Assembly (NCBI GenBank): GCA_040384645.1
Contig: JAZKIX010000183.1
Span: 10,192-74,191, forward strand
DNA length: 64,000 bases
From: JAZKIX01 sp040384645
GTDB taxonomy: Bacteria > Pseudomonadota > Gammaproteobacteria > Burkholderiales > Burkholderiaceae_D
Reading direction: 5' to 3'
Shown here: piece after piece, positions 8,664 to 16,723 of the stretch
How positions within the stretch are numbered: the stretch's first letter is position 1
Layout of the letters: every line of letters starts with the position of its first letter
The notes under the pieces: model-generated
Told to the model about the DNA's origin: nothing
What the model saw: only the letters and a program-made list of their open reading frames with translations
Database searches by the model: none
Program-made: the position numbers and the translations under genes

Positions 8664-9410
8664 ATGCAATTTGATGTCGTCACGCTATTTCCAGAAATGT
8701 TCACTGCATTGACGCAATCGGGTATTACGCGGCGTGCCTTTGAGCAACAGCGGTGCGCCCTTGGTTTGTGGAATCCACGTGATTTCACCAGTGACAAACA
8801 TCGCACTGTGGATGACCGTCCTTATGGCGGCGGTCCCGGCATGGTGATGTTGGCTAAGCCGCTGCAGGCGACAATAGATGCTGCCAAGGGTCGACAAATT
8901 CAACTGGGCTTACCGGTACCGCGCGTTGTCTACATGTCGCCGCAAGGCAAGGCATTGACTCATCAACGTGTGATGCAATTGACGGTAGAGCCAGGTTTGG
9001 TGCTGTTATGCGGTCGTTACGAGGCCATCGATCAGCGTTTGCTCGATACGTGCGTTGATGAAGAAATCAGCCTCGGCGATTTCGTCTTGTCCGGCGGCGA
9101 GATCGCAGCGATGGCATTGATGGATGCAACGATACGGCAGCTGCCAGGTGTGTTGCATGACGATGCGTCGGCAGTAGAGGACAGTTTCGTCAACGGTTTG
9201 CTGGATTGTCCGCATTACACGCGGCCTGAAGAATATCTAGGCATGCCAGTGCCGCCAGTGTTAATGGGCGGTCATCATGCAGAAATCGTGCAGTGGCGGC
9301 GCCAGCAAGCGCTGATAGCCACTGCCAGCAAGCGGCCCGATCTGATTGTGCAGGCGCGAGCAGCAGGATTGTTGACGCGGCAGGATGAAAAGTTTTTAAG
9401 TGGTCTGTAA
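8664..9410 (+). CDS. trmD: tRNA (guanine-N1-)-methyltransferase
   Basis: SPOUT-fold enzyme that uses SAM to methylate G37 next to the anticodon, preventing +1 frameshifts. The 248 residues begin with the diagnostic MQFDVVTLFPEMF. They include RPYGGGPGMVM, the knotted SAM site (SPQGKALTHQR, LLCGRYEAIDQRLLD, EISLGDFVLSGGE) and the C-terminal tRNA-binding domain. Third gene of the operon, 40 bases after rimM. Confidence 0.98.
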   Translation: MQFDVVTLFPEMFTALTQSGITRRAFEQQRCALGLWNPRDFTSDKHRTVDDRPYGGGPGMVMLAKPLQATIDAAKGRQIQLGLPVPRVVYMSPQGKALTHQRVMQLTVEPGLVLLCGRYEAIDQRLLDTCVDEEISLGDFVLSGGEIAAMALMDATIRQLPGVLHDDASAVEDSFVNGLLDCPHYTRPEEYLGMPVPPVLMGGHHAEIVQWRRQQALIATASKRPDLIVQARAAGLLTRQDEKFLSGL

Positions 9411-9527
9411 GTGGTAGTGAAGCGTGAACTTCAGGCAATACCGAAGTTTCACATGTTTAATCCCATCCTCTACTGGGCATCGTCAGTGCAAACTGCAGCG
9501 CCAGCAAGATGGTAATAGGAGCTAAAA

Positions 9528-9911
9528 ATGGATCTGATCCAACAACTTGAGCAAGAAGAGATTGCACGTCTTGCCAAAAACATCCCTGATTTCGCCCCTG
9601 GCGATACCGTTATTGTTAACGTCAACGTGGTCGAAGGTACGCGCAAGCGCGCCCAGGCTTACGAAGGTGTTGTCATTTCGCGCCGTAACCGTGGTTTGAA
9701 CTCGAACTTCATCGTTCGCAAGATCTCATCCGGTGAAGGTGTTGAACGTACATTCCAGTTGTACTCACCTTTGATCGCTTCGATCGAAGTCAAGCGTCGT
9801 GGCGATGTACGCCGCGCCAAGCTGTACTACTTGCGTGAGCGTTCCGGTAAATCGGCACGTATCAAAGAAAAATTGCCTAACCGTCGTGCCGCTGCCAAGC
9901 AATCTGCTTGA
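9528..9911 (+). CDS. rplS: 50S ribosomal protein L19
   Basis: Large-subunit protein at the 30S-50S interface. The 127 residues include the L19 core FAPGDTVIVNVNVVEGTRKRAQAYEG-like block and the KVKRRGDVRRAKLYYLRERSGKSARIKEK-type tail. It ends the rpsP operon and is followed by a probable terminator. Confidence 0.98.
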   Translation: MDLIQQLEQEEIARLAKNIPDFAPGDTVIVNVNVVEGTRKRAQAYEGVVISRRNRGLNSNFIVRKISSGEGVERTFQLYSPLIASIEVKRRGDVRRAKLYYLRERSGKSARIKEKLPNRRAAAKQSA

Positions 9912-9931
9912 TATTGGTGTAACGGTGGATA

Positions 9932-9960
9932 AAGAAGGGTGCCTGCGGGTGCCCTTTTTG
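9932..9960 (+). terminator. Probable terminator after rplS
   Basis: GGGTGCC / GGTGCCC can pair (with two G-U pairs) around a TGCG loop, extended by A-T pairs, and runs directly into a T tract at 9955-9959. Position at the operon end supports it. Confidence 0.6.
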
Positions 9961-10064
9961 CTTTTGGGACGCGTAAGTCAGTTCACCGAACACGTAACCA
10001 AGCCATAAATTGCTGTGTTGATCACAAGAATATTCCTCATCCAATTTTATTTCCTCCCAAGCTA

Positions 10065-10739
10065 ATGTCAACGATTGCCTTATTCGACCCAGAGCAACTG
10101 CCAGTCGATTCCATTGCTGGCGAGCCTGCCATCGTCGAAGAACGGTTGACGGTTGATTGCATGCGAACACGTTTTGCTAATCAGCCCTTGTGGAGCGTCG
10201 AAACGATGAATGAGAAATTGCCCGGTATTGAATATTCAACGCCAACCGCAGCTTCGATTTTGTTGCCATTGGTATTGCGCGACACTGGCTTGTCAGTGTT
10301 GTTGACCCAACGTACTGCGCATCTGACCCATCATGCGGGGCAAATCAGCTTTCCCGGCGGCCGTGCCGAAGCAAGCGACGCATCGGTCATTGAAACTGCT
10401 TTGCGTGAAACGGAAGAAGAAGTTGGCTTACACCGGGACCATATCGAAGTGATCGGTCAATTGCCCGATTACCTGACCGGCACTGGATATCACATTACGC
10501 CCGTGGTAGCGCTGGTGCATCCGCCTTTTGAATTGCAGGCCGATCCTGCCGAAGTAGCGGAAATTTTCGAAGTGCCCTTGGCATTTCTGATGAATGGCCA
10601 GCACCATCAGCGACGCACTATTGAGATGCCGAATGGAGCTGGTCGCCGCACTTTTTACGCTATGCCGTACCAACGGTTTTTTATTTGGGGTGCCACTGCT
10701 GGCATATTGCGTAATCTATTCCACTTCTTGCGTGGGTGA
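10065..10739 (+). CDS. CoA pyrophosphatase, Nudix family (NudL-like)
   Basis: Probably hydrolyses CoA or acyl-CoA to 4'-phosphopantetheine derivatives and 3',5'-ADP. The start at 10065 is chosen because it begins the conserved part (MSTIALFDPEQLP); an in-frame start at 9939 lies inside the rplS terminator. The product is 224 residues. The CoA-specific signature LTQRTAHLTHHAGQISFPGG comes just before the Nudix box, with catalytic glutamates in RETEEEVGL (about 114-122). It stands between two unrelated genes. Confidence 0.9.
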   Translation: MSTIALFDPEQLPVDSIAGEPAIVEERLTVDCMRTRFANQPLWSVETMNEKLPGIEYSTPTAASILLPLVLRDTGLSVLLTQRTAHLTHHAGQISFPGGRAEASDASVIETALRETEEEVGLHRDHIEVIGQLPDYLTGTGYHITPVVALVHPPFELQADPAEVAEIFEVPLAFLMNGQHHQRRTIEMPNGAGRRTFYAMPYQRFFIWGATAGILRNLFHFLRG

Positions 10740-10871
10740 GGCGATTGCACGGCATCTATGTGCATTTAGCACGCCCATAAACAAGATCAAACAGTACTTC
10801 AGAGCAATCGATGTTTGATTCTCCACGGCTGCTGCGTTATCGTGTCGCATGATTCATAAAAAGGTAGTTCG

Positions 10872-11828
10872 ATGACATTTCTTTCTATTCTATGTGCGCT
10901 GCTGATTGAGCAATTGAAACCCTTGCGAGCTGATAATCCGATTTACGCTGAAATCAAGGCGCTCGCCAATCGGATGGAAGGCTGGTTCAACGCTGGTCAC
11001 GCACATCATGGGCGTCTAGGCTGGTTCATGATGATGTCGGCCTTGATGATTCCTACCGGCTTGATTTATTGGTTGTGCTACCGCTTGAGTCCATTTGCTG
11101 CTCTCGGATGGAATATCCTGATCGTTTATCTGACTTTGGGTTTTCGCCATTACAGCCACTATTTCAGCTCGATCCAGGCCGCCCTCAACAGCGGCGACGA
11201 AGCGATGGCACGGTCTTTGCTGGCGGAATGGACAAAGCATGACACGACTGGACTGGAAGTGTCCGAGATCGCGCGTCTGGCAGTAGAGAAAGCGCTGGTT
11301 ACATCACATCGTCATGTATTTGGCGTATTTTTTTGGTTCTTGATGCCGGTCGGGCCAGCATGTGCGGTGATGTATCGGGTCGCCGAATATCTGGCACGTG
11401 CATGGAACGAACCTGAGCATATGAAAAATGAAGCCTTTGGCAATTTCGCTGCGCAGGCGTTCTATTGGATAGACTGGATTCCGGCACGCTTGACGGCAAC
11501 TGCATTTGCCATCGTCGGTAATTTCGAAGATGCGGTTTACGCCTGGCGCAATTTTGCCGATCGCTGGCAGGATCAAGCCATCGGTATCATTCTTTCAGCC
11601 GGTGGCGGTGCAATGGGTGTGCGTCTTGGTGCGCCGGACAAGGTGGCTGCGACCGTAGTGACGCTTGATGTGGCTACCGTTGATGTGATTGTTTCCGAAA
11701 CTGACGCGCCGCCAGGTGAAGAGGCCACCGTGCGTTCCTTGCAGAGCACAGTGGGTTTGGTTTGGCGCGCGGTCTTGTTGTGGATGATGTTGTTATTGCT
11801 TTTATCCATCGCAGTTTGGCTTGGTTGA
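10872..11828 (+). CDS. CobD/CbiB-family integral membrane protein
   Basis: A 318-residue polytopic membrane protein of the CobD/CbiB family. True CobD makes adenosylcobinamide, but most Burkholderiales copies outside cobalamin loci, like this one, have no shown role. Seen here: an N-terminal cytoplasmic EQLKPLR segment, membrane helices near 50-75, 80-100, 150-175 and 295-315, and a conserved central FYWIDWIPARLTATAFAIVGNFEDAVYAWR-like region. No other cobalamin gene is in the window, so a cobalamin function should not be assumed. An AmpE-like signalling role has also been used to name relatives. Confidence 0.75.
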   Translation: MTFLSILCALLIEQLKPLRADNPIYAEIKALANRMEGWFNAGHAHHGRLGWFMMMSALMIPTGLIYWLCYRLSPFAALGWNILIVYLTLGFRHYSHYFSSIQAALNSGDEAMARSLLAEWTKHDTTGLEVSEIARLAVEKALVTSHRHVFGVFFWFLMPVGPACAVMYRVAEYLARAWNEPEHMKNEAFGNFAAQAFYWIDWIPARLTATAFAIVGNFEDAVYAWRNFADRWQDQAIGIILSAGGGAMGVRLGAPDKVAATVVTLDVATVDVIVSETDAPPGEEATVRSLQSTVGLVWRAVLLWMMLLLLLSIAVWLG

Positions 11829-11884
11829 ATACGGCATGATCGCGCGCTTGGCCAGCAAGCCGCTGACGGGCAGTATTTTTCAAC

Positions 11885-11902
11885 TCTTATATAAGATATA
11901 AT
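11885..11902 (+). promoter_or_regulatory. 12-bp palindrome abutting a TATAAT box
   Basis: TCTTATATAAGA (11885-11896) is a perfect palindrome, immediately followed by TATAAT (11897-11902). It is a likely promoter for the DUF3579 gene, possibly with an overlapping operator. The -35 region is weak. Confidence 0.4.
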
Positions 11903-11989
11903 ATGCAAGAATTTGAAATCGCTTTCCTGCCCATTGCTCTGGCAGCCGAATAAACTCCGTTGCAGACAACATCATTGCCCGCCGCAAAC

Positions 11990-12325
11990 ATGCCAGACTC
12001 ATTACAAGATCAAGGGGTGTACGCCAGCGAATTTTTTATCCTTGGCTTGACCCAAGACGGTAAACAATTCCGTCCCAGTGATTGGGCCGAGCGGCTATGT
12101 GGCGTAATGGCGTGTTTTCGTCCGGCCGGGTCGGGCGGCCCCAATGCCCATTTGCAATATTCGCCTTACGTTCGCCCGATTTTGCTTGATGGTGTGCGCT
12201 CTGTCGTGGTCAATGACGCGCTCCGTGCCCTAGAGCCTTTGGCATATCACTTCGTACTCAATTTTGCCAAAGATAACGACTTGCAAATAGTCGATGCCTG
12301 CTTACTGCCCGATAAAAAAAGTTAG
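11990..12325 (+). CDS. DUF3579 family protein
   Basis: A small cytoplasmic protein of a family restricted largely to betaproteobacteria, function unknown. From the ATG at 11990 (MPDSLQDQG) it is 111 residues; an in-frame TTG at 11960 would add ten. Conserved-looking parts are FFILGLTQDGKQFRPSDWAERL, MACFRP, YSPYVRPILLDGVRSVVV and the acidic DLQIVDACLLPD end. It lies upstream of the M16 peptidase, with 163 bases between. Confidence 0.75.
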   Translation: MPDSLQDQGVYASEFFILGLTQDGKQFRPSDWAERLCGVMACFRPAGSGGPNAHLQYSPYVRPILLDGVRSVVVNDALRALEPLAYHFVLNFAKDNDLQIVDACLLPDKKS

Positions 12326-12488
12326 TCCCAAGCGGGTGCATGACGTTGATAAATCAATGCATTCCCAGAACTTTTTCCCGTTTTGCAAGACCAATGCAAG
12401 TGCCAATGCACACGACGCATTTTTATAGCGTCATGCCATCATGGTTGAAACTACACCCCTGTTTGAAATACTGCCTGATTGGAGAAAT

Positions 12489-15242
12489 ATGTCCTATCCA
12501 CGTTGGATGCGCTGCACTGTGGGCGTGACGTTGCTAAATATTGTCCTGCTCGTCGATGTCTTTGCCGCAGCTATCAAGTTGCCCGAAGGCGTCACGCAAG
12601 GACCCTCAGTTGAAGGCATTACCGAATACCGGCTCGATAACGGCTTGAAAGTCTTGTTGATGCCTGATATGTCCAAGCCAACCATTACCGTTAACGTCAC
12701 GTATCTAGTCGGTTCGCGGCACGAAAATGTGGGTGAAACGGGTATGGCGCATTTGCTGGAACATTTGATGTTCAAAGGTACGCCTAAGAATCCAAGCGTG
12801 GTGCAGGAATTTAGCCAGCGCGGCATGCGCTTCAACGGCACAACCTCTTTGGATCGCACCAATTATTACGAATTTTTCCAAGCCAGCAACGACAACCTCA
12901 AATGGGCAATCGAGATGGAAGCGGATCGCATGACCCATTCCTATATCGCCCGAAAAGATCTGGATTCGGAAATGACCGTGGTACGTAATGAGTTTGAAAA
13001 TGGCGAAAATTCTCCCTTCAGCCTGCTGATGAAACGCATGCAAAGTGTGGCCTACGATTGGCATAACTATGGCAAAGCCACCATCGGTAATCGCAGCGAT
13101 ATCGAACATGTCGACATCGCTCATCTGCAAAATTTTTATCGCACCTATTACCAGCCTGATAATGCGGTCTTACTGATTGCAGGCAAATTCGACGCTGCGC
13201 AAACGCTTGAATGGGTCAATGCTGCCTTTGGCACGATTGCTAAACCGACCCGAGTGCTGCCGCCGTTCTGGACCGTCGAGCCGACCCAAGATGGCGAACG
13301 CAGCTTTACCGTGCGGCGCAAGGGAGATGTGCAAATGGTTGGGGTTGCCTACAAGGTACCGGGCGAATTGCATCCCGACAGCGCCGCGCTGACTTATATG
13401 TCCGATATCCTGACTGACACACCGAATGGGCGCTTGCACAAGTCCTTGGTTGAGAGCGGTCTGGCGACACAAGTATTCGGCTACGCCGTCAGTGGCGTAG
13501 CACCTGGCTTGCACGTGATCGCTGCCGTGGTCAAGAAAGACCAACCGATCGAGCCGGTACGCGATGCGTTGATCCAAGCAATCGAAAGTTTTTCCAAAAC
13601 GGCGCCGACGGCAGAAGAAATGACGCGCGTGCGTCGTTCCTACGACAACGATATCGAATCTACTCTCAACGATCATCAAAAAATCGGCGTTGCGTTGTCG
13701 GAAGCGATTGCGCTTGGCGATTGGCGTCTCTTGTTCCAGCAGCGCGACCAGCTCAATCATGTCAGGCCAGAACAGGTGAGCGCAGCCGCGGCACGTTACT
13801 TGAAGCGCGACAATCGCACCGTCGGCAATTTCTTGCCTGAAGACGCGCCGCAGCGGGCCGAGATCCCAGTTGCGCCCGACGTGGCCGAGGTGATGAAAAA
13901 TTTCGTGCCTAAACAAGAGACCTCGGTCGCCGAAGCATTTGAACCGACGCAATCGAATATTGATCAACGTACCCAGCGCAGCAAGATCGGCAATTTGAAA
14001 CTGGCGTTGTTACCAAAGAAAAATCGTGGTGAAACCGTTGCCGTGCAATTAAGCCTGCGCTGGGGCGATGAAAAGAATCTCTTCAATCGCAGCGCTGTTA
14101 TGAGCATGACCGATGCCATGTTGACCCGCGGCACCGGCAAGTTCAGCCGCGAGCAATTGGCTGATGAATTCGACCGGCTCAAAATCAAAGGCGATCTGTA
14201 TCGCTTTGAAACCACCCGCAGTAATTTGCCTGAAGCCTTGCGTCTGGTCGCTCACGTGTTGCAAGAGCCGAGTTTTCCAGCCGCGCAATTTGAGCAGTTA
14301 AAACAGCAAAAACTGGTCAACATCGCCTCGCGCCGCAATGACCCGCAATCGCTGGCGGGCGATTTCCTAGGGACGCATTTCAACCATTATCCGCAGGGCG
14401 ATATCCGCGCTTATCGGCCTATCGAGCAGCAATTAGTCGATATCAAGGCGCTGGAACTGGCAGATATCAAGGCTTTTCACAAAGAGTTTTATGGCGCTTC
14501 GCACGGTGAGATTGCGGTTGTCGGCGATTTTGACGCGGCTGAAATCAAGAAGGTACTGGAGCAAACACTCGGCCGTTGGCCCAGCAAAGCGGTATATGCA
14601 CGCATCCCCCATAGTCACGTCGAGATTGCACCGACGACCCGGCATATCAATGCTCCGGATAAAGAAAACGGCTATTACCTGGCTCGCCTGAATCTGGCCT
14701 TGAATATCGATGACGCCGATTACCCGGCGCTGGTCTTGGCCAACTACCTGTTCGGCGATGGCGGTTTGAAGTCGCGGCTGATGGATCGGATCCGCCAAAA
14801 AGACGGCTTGTCATATGGCGGCGGGTCGTCGCTGGATGCAGGGCAGATCGATCGCGCCGGCAGTTTTTCAATCAGCGCCATCGCTGCACCACAAAATTTG
14901 GCGAGACTCGATACCGCAGTCAAAGAAGAGCTGGCACGCGTGCTGAACGAGGGTTTTACCGCAGAAGAAGTGGCGCGGGCAAAATCGGGCATCTTGCAGC
15001 AACGCAGCCAGACACGCTCCCAAGACAAATACCTGACCGAAGGCTGGGTCACCTATATGTATCTAGACCGCACTTATGCCTGGAGCAAGCAATATGAAGA
15101 TAAGCTTAGCGCGCTCACGGTGGAGCAAGTCAACAGCGCCTTCCGCAAGGCCATCGATCCTGCGCAATTGACAGTGGTGACAGCCGGTGACGAAGCCAAG
15201 GCGCTTGCGCTCAAGGTTGAAAAAGGCACTTTGAAGCAGTAA
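12489..15242 (+). CDS. M16 family zinc metallopeptidase, exported
   Basis: A pitrilysin-type protease, 917 residues from the ATG at 12489. That start is chosen over 12441 because GGAG sits directly before it and it exposes a signal peptide (hydrophobic residues about 8-25, cut near VFAAA). The inverted zinc motif HxxEH is H88-LLE-H92, with the third ligand glutamate expected in the EMEADRM region. The second inactive M16 half follows after about residue 480, as in two-domain PqqL-like proteases. A periplasmic peptide-degrading role is likely; the substrate is unknown. Confidence 0.9.
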   Translation: MSYPRWMRCTVGVTLLNIVLLVDVFAAAIKLPEGVTQGPSVEGITEYRLDNGLKVLLMPDMSKPTITVNVTYLVGSRHENVGETGMAHLLEHLMFKGTPKNPSVVQEFSQRGMRFNGTTSLDRTNYYEFFQASNDNLKWAIEMEADRMTHSYIARKDLDSEMTVVRNEFENGENSPFSLLMKRMQSVAYDWHNYGKATIGNRSDIEHVDIAHLQNFYRTYYQPDNAVLLIAGKFDAAQTLEWVNAAFGTIAKPTRVLPPFWTVEPTQDGERSFTVRRKGDVQMVGVAYKVPGELHPDSAALTYMSDILTDTPNGRLHKSLVESGLATQVFGYAVSGVAPGLHVIAAVVKKDQPIEPVRDALIQAIESFSKTAPTAEEMTRVRRSYDNDIESTLNDHQKIGVALSEAIALGDWRLLFQQRDQLNHVRPEQVSAAAARYLKRDNRTVGNFLPEDAPQRAEIPVAPDVAEVMKNFVPKQETSVAEAFEPTQSNIDQRTQRSKIGNLKLALLPKKNRGETVAVQLSLRWGDEKNLFNRSAVMSMTDAMLTRGTGKFSREQLADEFDRLKIKGDLYRFETTRSNLPEALRLVAHVLQEPSFPAAQFEQLKQQKLVNIASRRNDPQSLAGDFLGTHFNHYPQGDIRAYRPIEQQLVDIKALELADIKAFHKEFYGASHGEIAVVGDFDAAEIKKVLEQTLGRWPSKAVYARIPHSHVEIAPTTRHINAPDKENGYYLARLNLALNIDDADYPALVLANYLFGDGGLKSRLMDRIRQKDGLSYGGGSSLDAGQIDRAGSFSISAIAAPQNLARLDTAVKEELARVLNEGFTAEEVARAKSGILQQRSQTRSQDKYLTEGWVTYMYLDRTYAWSKQYEDKLSALTVEQVNSAFRKAIDPAQLTVVTAGDEAKALALKVEKGTLKQ

Positions 15243-15256
15243 TAGAGCGATAAAAC

Positions 15257-15342
15257 GCTAAAATATACTGGATGGTGTATTTATTTTTGCCCAATTAATA
15301 CGTGCGGATAAGTGGGCATTTTGACATATACCCCCTTATTTT
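15257..15342 (-). repeat. Dispersed intergenic repeat, copy 2
   Basis: Reverse orientation to copies 1 and 3. On the minus strand it reads GGGGGTATAT ... TCCGCACGTATTAATTG ... CAGTATATTTT with the same spacing as copy 3. It begins 15 bases after the M16 peptidase stop. The AAATATAC / GTGTATTT arms followed by T-rich sequence could also act as a weak terminator for that gene. Confidence 0.7.
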
Positions 15343-15352
15343 CGTATAATTC

Positions 15353-15575
15353 GTAACTATTCAGTCATCTATGTTAGAGCCGAATGCGGCACAAATATCT
15401 TGGGAAAGTTCCCTCCCTTTCAAGGCGCTCGGCTAGAGGGGAGGGCTAGGGTGGGGATGGGTTTCGGCTGCCACGATCGCGATAGAACCCCATCCCCATC
15501 TCGGCCTTCCCCTCTGGCCGAGTGCCTTGAAAGGGAGGGAGAAAACCAGCACATTCCCCAAGGCTGAATAGTTAC
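15353..15575. mobile_element. MITE A: 223-bp non-coding element with GTAA ends
   Basis: Perfect 12-bp terminal inverted repeats GTAACTATTCAG / CTGAATAGTTAC are flanked by TATAATTC and CATAATTC, an 8-bp target duplication matching at 7 of 8 positions. GTAA termini and 8-bp duplications are hallmarks of IS66-family transposition. No ORF lies inside; the interior is a giant hairpin (separate entry). It is inserted between the M16 peptidase and trmB. A second element with the same ends is at 22197-22374. Confidence 0.75.
15410..15540. repeat. Long imperfect inverted repeat inside MITE A
   Basis: Arms 15410-15465 and 15485-15540 (56 bases each) are separated by a 19-base loop containing CGATCGCGAT. 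Nearly all mismatches between arms are transitions, so most become G-U pairs in RNA. The hairpin looks maintained, or at least strand-biased, at the RNA level. The G/C-rich arm (GAGGGGAGGGC) resembles palindromic repeats common in Burkholderiales. Confidence 0.85.
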
Positions 15576-15610
15576 CATAATTCAGAGAAATAAACGCTGC
15601 GTAATTGAGT

Positions 15611-16330
15611 TCATCGCGTGCTAAACACCACATCCCACACGCCATGCCCGAGCCGCAAACCGCGATTTTCAAACTTGGTCACCGGTCGGTAATCCGGCCT
15701 AGGCGCATAATCAGCCGCCGTGTTTTGCAACAGCGGCTCGGCGCTCAATACTTCTAGCATTTGCACCGCGTAATCTTCCCAATCGGTAGCACAGTGCAAA
15801 TAACCGCCCGGTATCAGGCGCGATACCAATAGCGCGATGAACGGCGTCTGGATCAGGCGGCGCTTGTTGTGACGTGCCTTGTGCCAGGGATCTGGGAAGA
15901 AAATATGGGCCCCAGCCAATGAGGCCGGCGCGATCATATGGGTCAATACTTCGACTGCATCGTGCTGAATCAGGCGCAGATTAGGCAAGCCGCGCTCATC
16001 GATTTGCTTGAGCAAGCTGCCAACGCCCGGTGTATGGACTTCCACGCCGATAAAATTTTTGTCGGGCAAGCCGGCAGCGATAGTTGCCGTGGTTTCTCCC
16101 ATGCCAAAGCCTATTTCAAAAATGGTCGGCGCAACCCTGCCAAACACGTGATCCATCTGCAAGGTTGACTTGGTATAAGGCAGGCAGTATTGCGGCGCCA
16201 GGGTTTCAATCGCCCGTGCTTGCGCTGTCGACAGACGCCCCGCACGGGTCACAAAGCTGCGAATCCGGTGCTCGGTCGGGTCGTAGAACATTGGGCGATT
16301 GCCCGGTTCTGGAGGGATATTTTCAGACAT
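15611..16330 (-). CDS. trmB: tRNA (guanine-N7-)-methyltransferase
   Basis: Makes m7G46 in the tRNA variable loop using SAM. The 239 residues show the SAM motif EIGFGMGETT, the TrmB signature FFPDPWHKARHNKRRLIQ, and the C-terminal TDWEDYAVQMLE motif. It is oriented toward MITE A. tRNA-Gly is encoded upstream on the same strand, with that RNA's terminator between them. Confidence 0.97.
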   Translation of the reverse strand: MSENIPPEPGNRPMFYDPTEHRIRSFVTRAGRLSTAQARAIETLAPQYCLPYTKSTLQMDHVFGRVAPTIFEIGFGMGETTATIAAGLPDKNFIGVEVHTPGVGSLLKQIDERGLPNLRLIQHDAVEVLTHMIAPASLAGAHIFFPDPWHKARHNKRRLIQTPFIALLVSRLIPGGYLHCATDWEDYAVQMLEVLSAEPLLQNTAADYAPRPDYRPVTKFENRGLRLGHGVWDVVFSTR

Positions 16331-16380
16331 GCTCGGTTCTTGTACGGTTGCAAACAGGATGGAAACGTAGCGTCAAAATT

Positions 16381-16410
16381 GAAAAAGGCACCTTTCCTCT
16401 GGTGCCTTTC
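16381..16410 (-). terminator. Terminator of tRNA-Gly
   Basis: On the minus strand AAAGGCACC pairs perfectly with GGTGCCTTT around an 8-base loop and is followed by a run of T. It lies 10 bases past the tRNA 3' end. Confidence 0.85.
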
Positions 16411-16420
16411 TCGCGCTATC

Positions 16421-16494
16421 TGGAGCGGGTGAAGGGAATCGAACCCTCGTCGTAAGCTTGGGAAGCTTCTGCTCTACCATTGAGCTACACCCGC
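16421..16494 (-). tRNA. tRNA-Gly (anticodon CCC)
   Basis: 74 bases with encoded CCA. The acceptor stem GCGGGTG / CACCCGC is complete, the D arm is GCTC..GAGC, and the T arm is GAGGG TTCGATT CCCTT with the usual G-U pair. The anticodon loop is TTCCCAA, giving anticodon CCC, which reads GGG. The first anticodon-stem pair is a G-A mismatch while the other four pair. The rest of the sequence closely resembles known proteobacterial tRNA-Gly(CCC), so it is judged functional. Confidence 0.95.
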
Positions 16495-16723
16495 GAAGCC
16501 GCCATTTTACGTCATTTGTGCAGGCTTCGATCCAGATTTTCCGCTGGTACGCAGCGGCTGATTGCCCCAAGCTATTTTGGATTCTACAATTCTCTTCGTA
16601 TCAAATTAAACACGTATTGGCTCAACGCTGTTCATGCAAACCTGTTGACATAAAGCCCGCGTGCTGACGTTGCCGATTGTTCCGGTTGAATTGCTATAGA
16701 GCATCTATACAAGCACTCGTCGA

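Noticed and set aside
10872..11828. Cobalamin biosynthesis gene cobD
   Set aside because: No other cobalamin gene or B12 riboswitch is nearby; Burkholderiales have stand-alone members of this family without that role.
16421..16494. tRNA-Gly as an integration site for the following accessory region
   Set aside because: The tRNA 3' end points toward trmB, away from the accessory genes; no integrase gene and no second copy of the tRNA 3' end were seen.
16421..16494. tRNA-Gly(CCC) as a pseudo-tRNA because of a G-A mismatch in the anticodon stem
   Set aside because: All other stems pair, CCA is encoded, a terminator follows, and a mismatch at this position is tolerated in many tRNAs.
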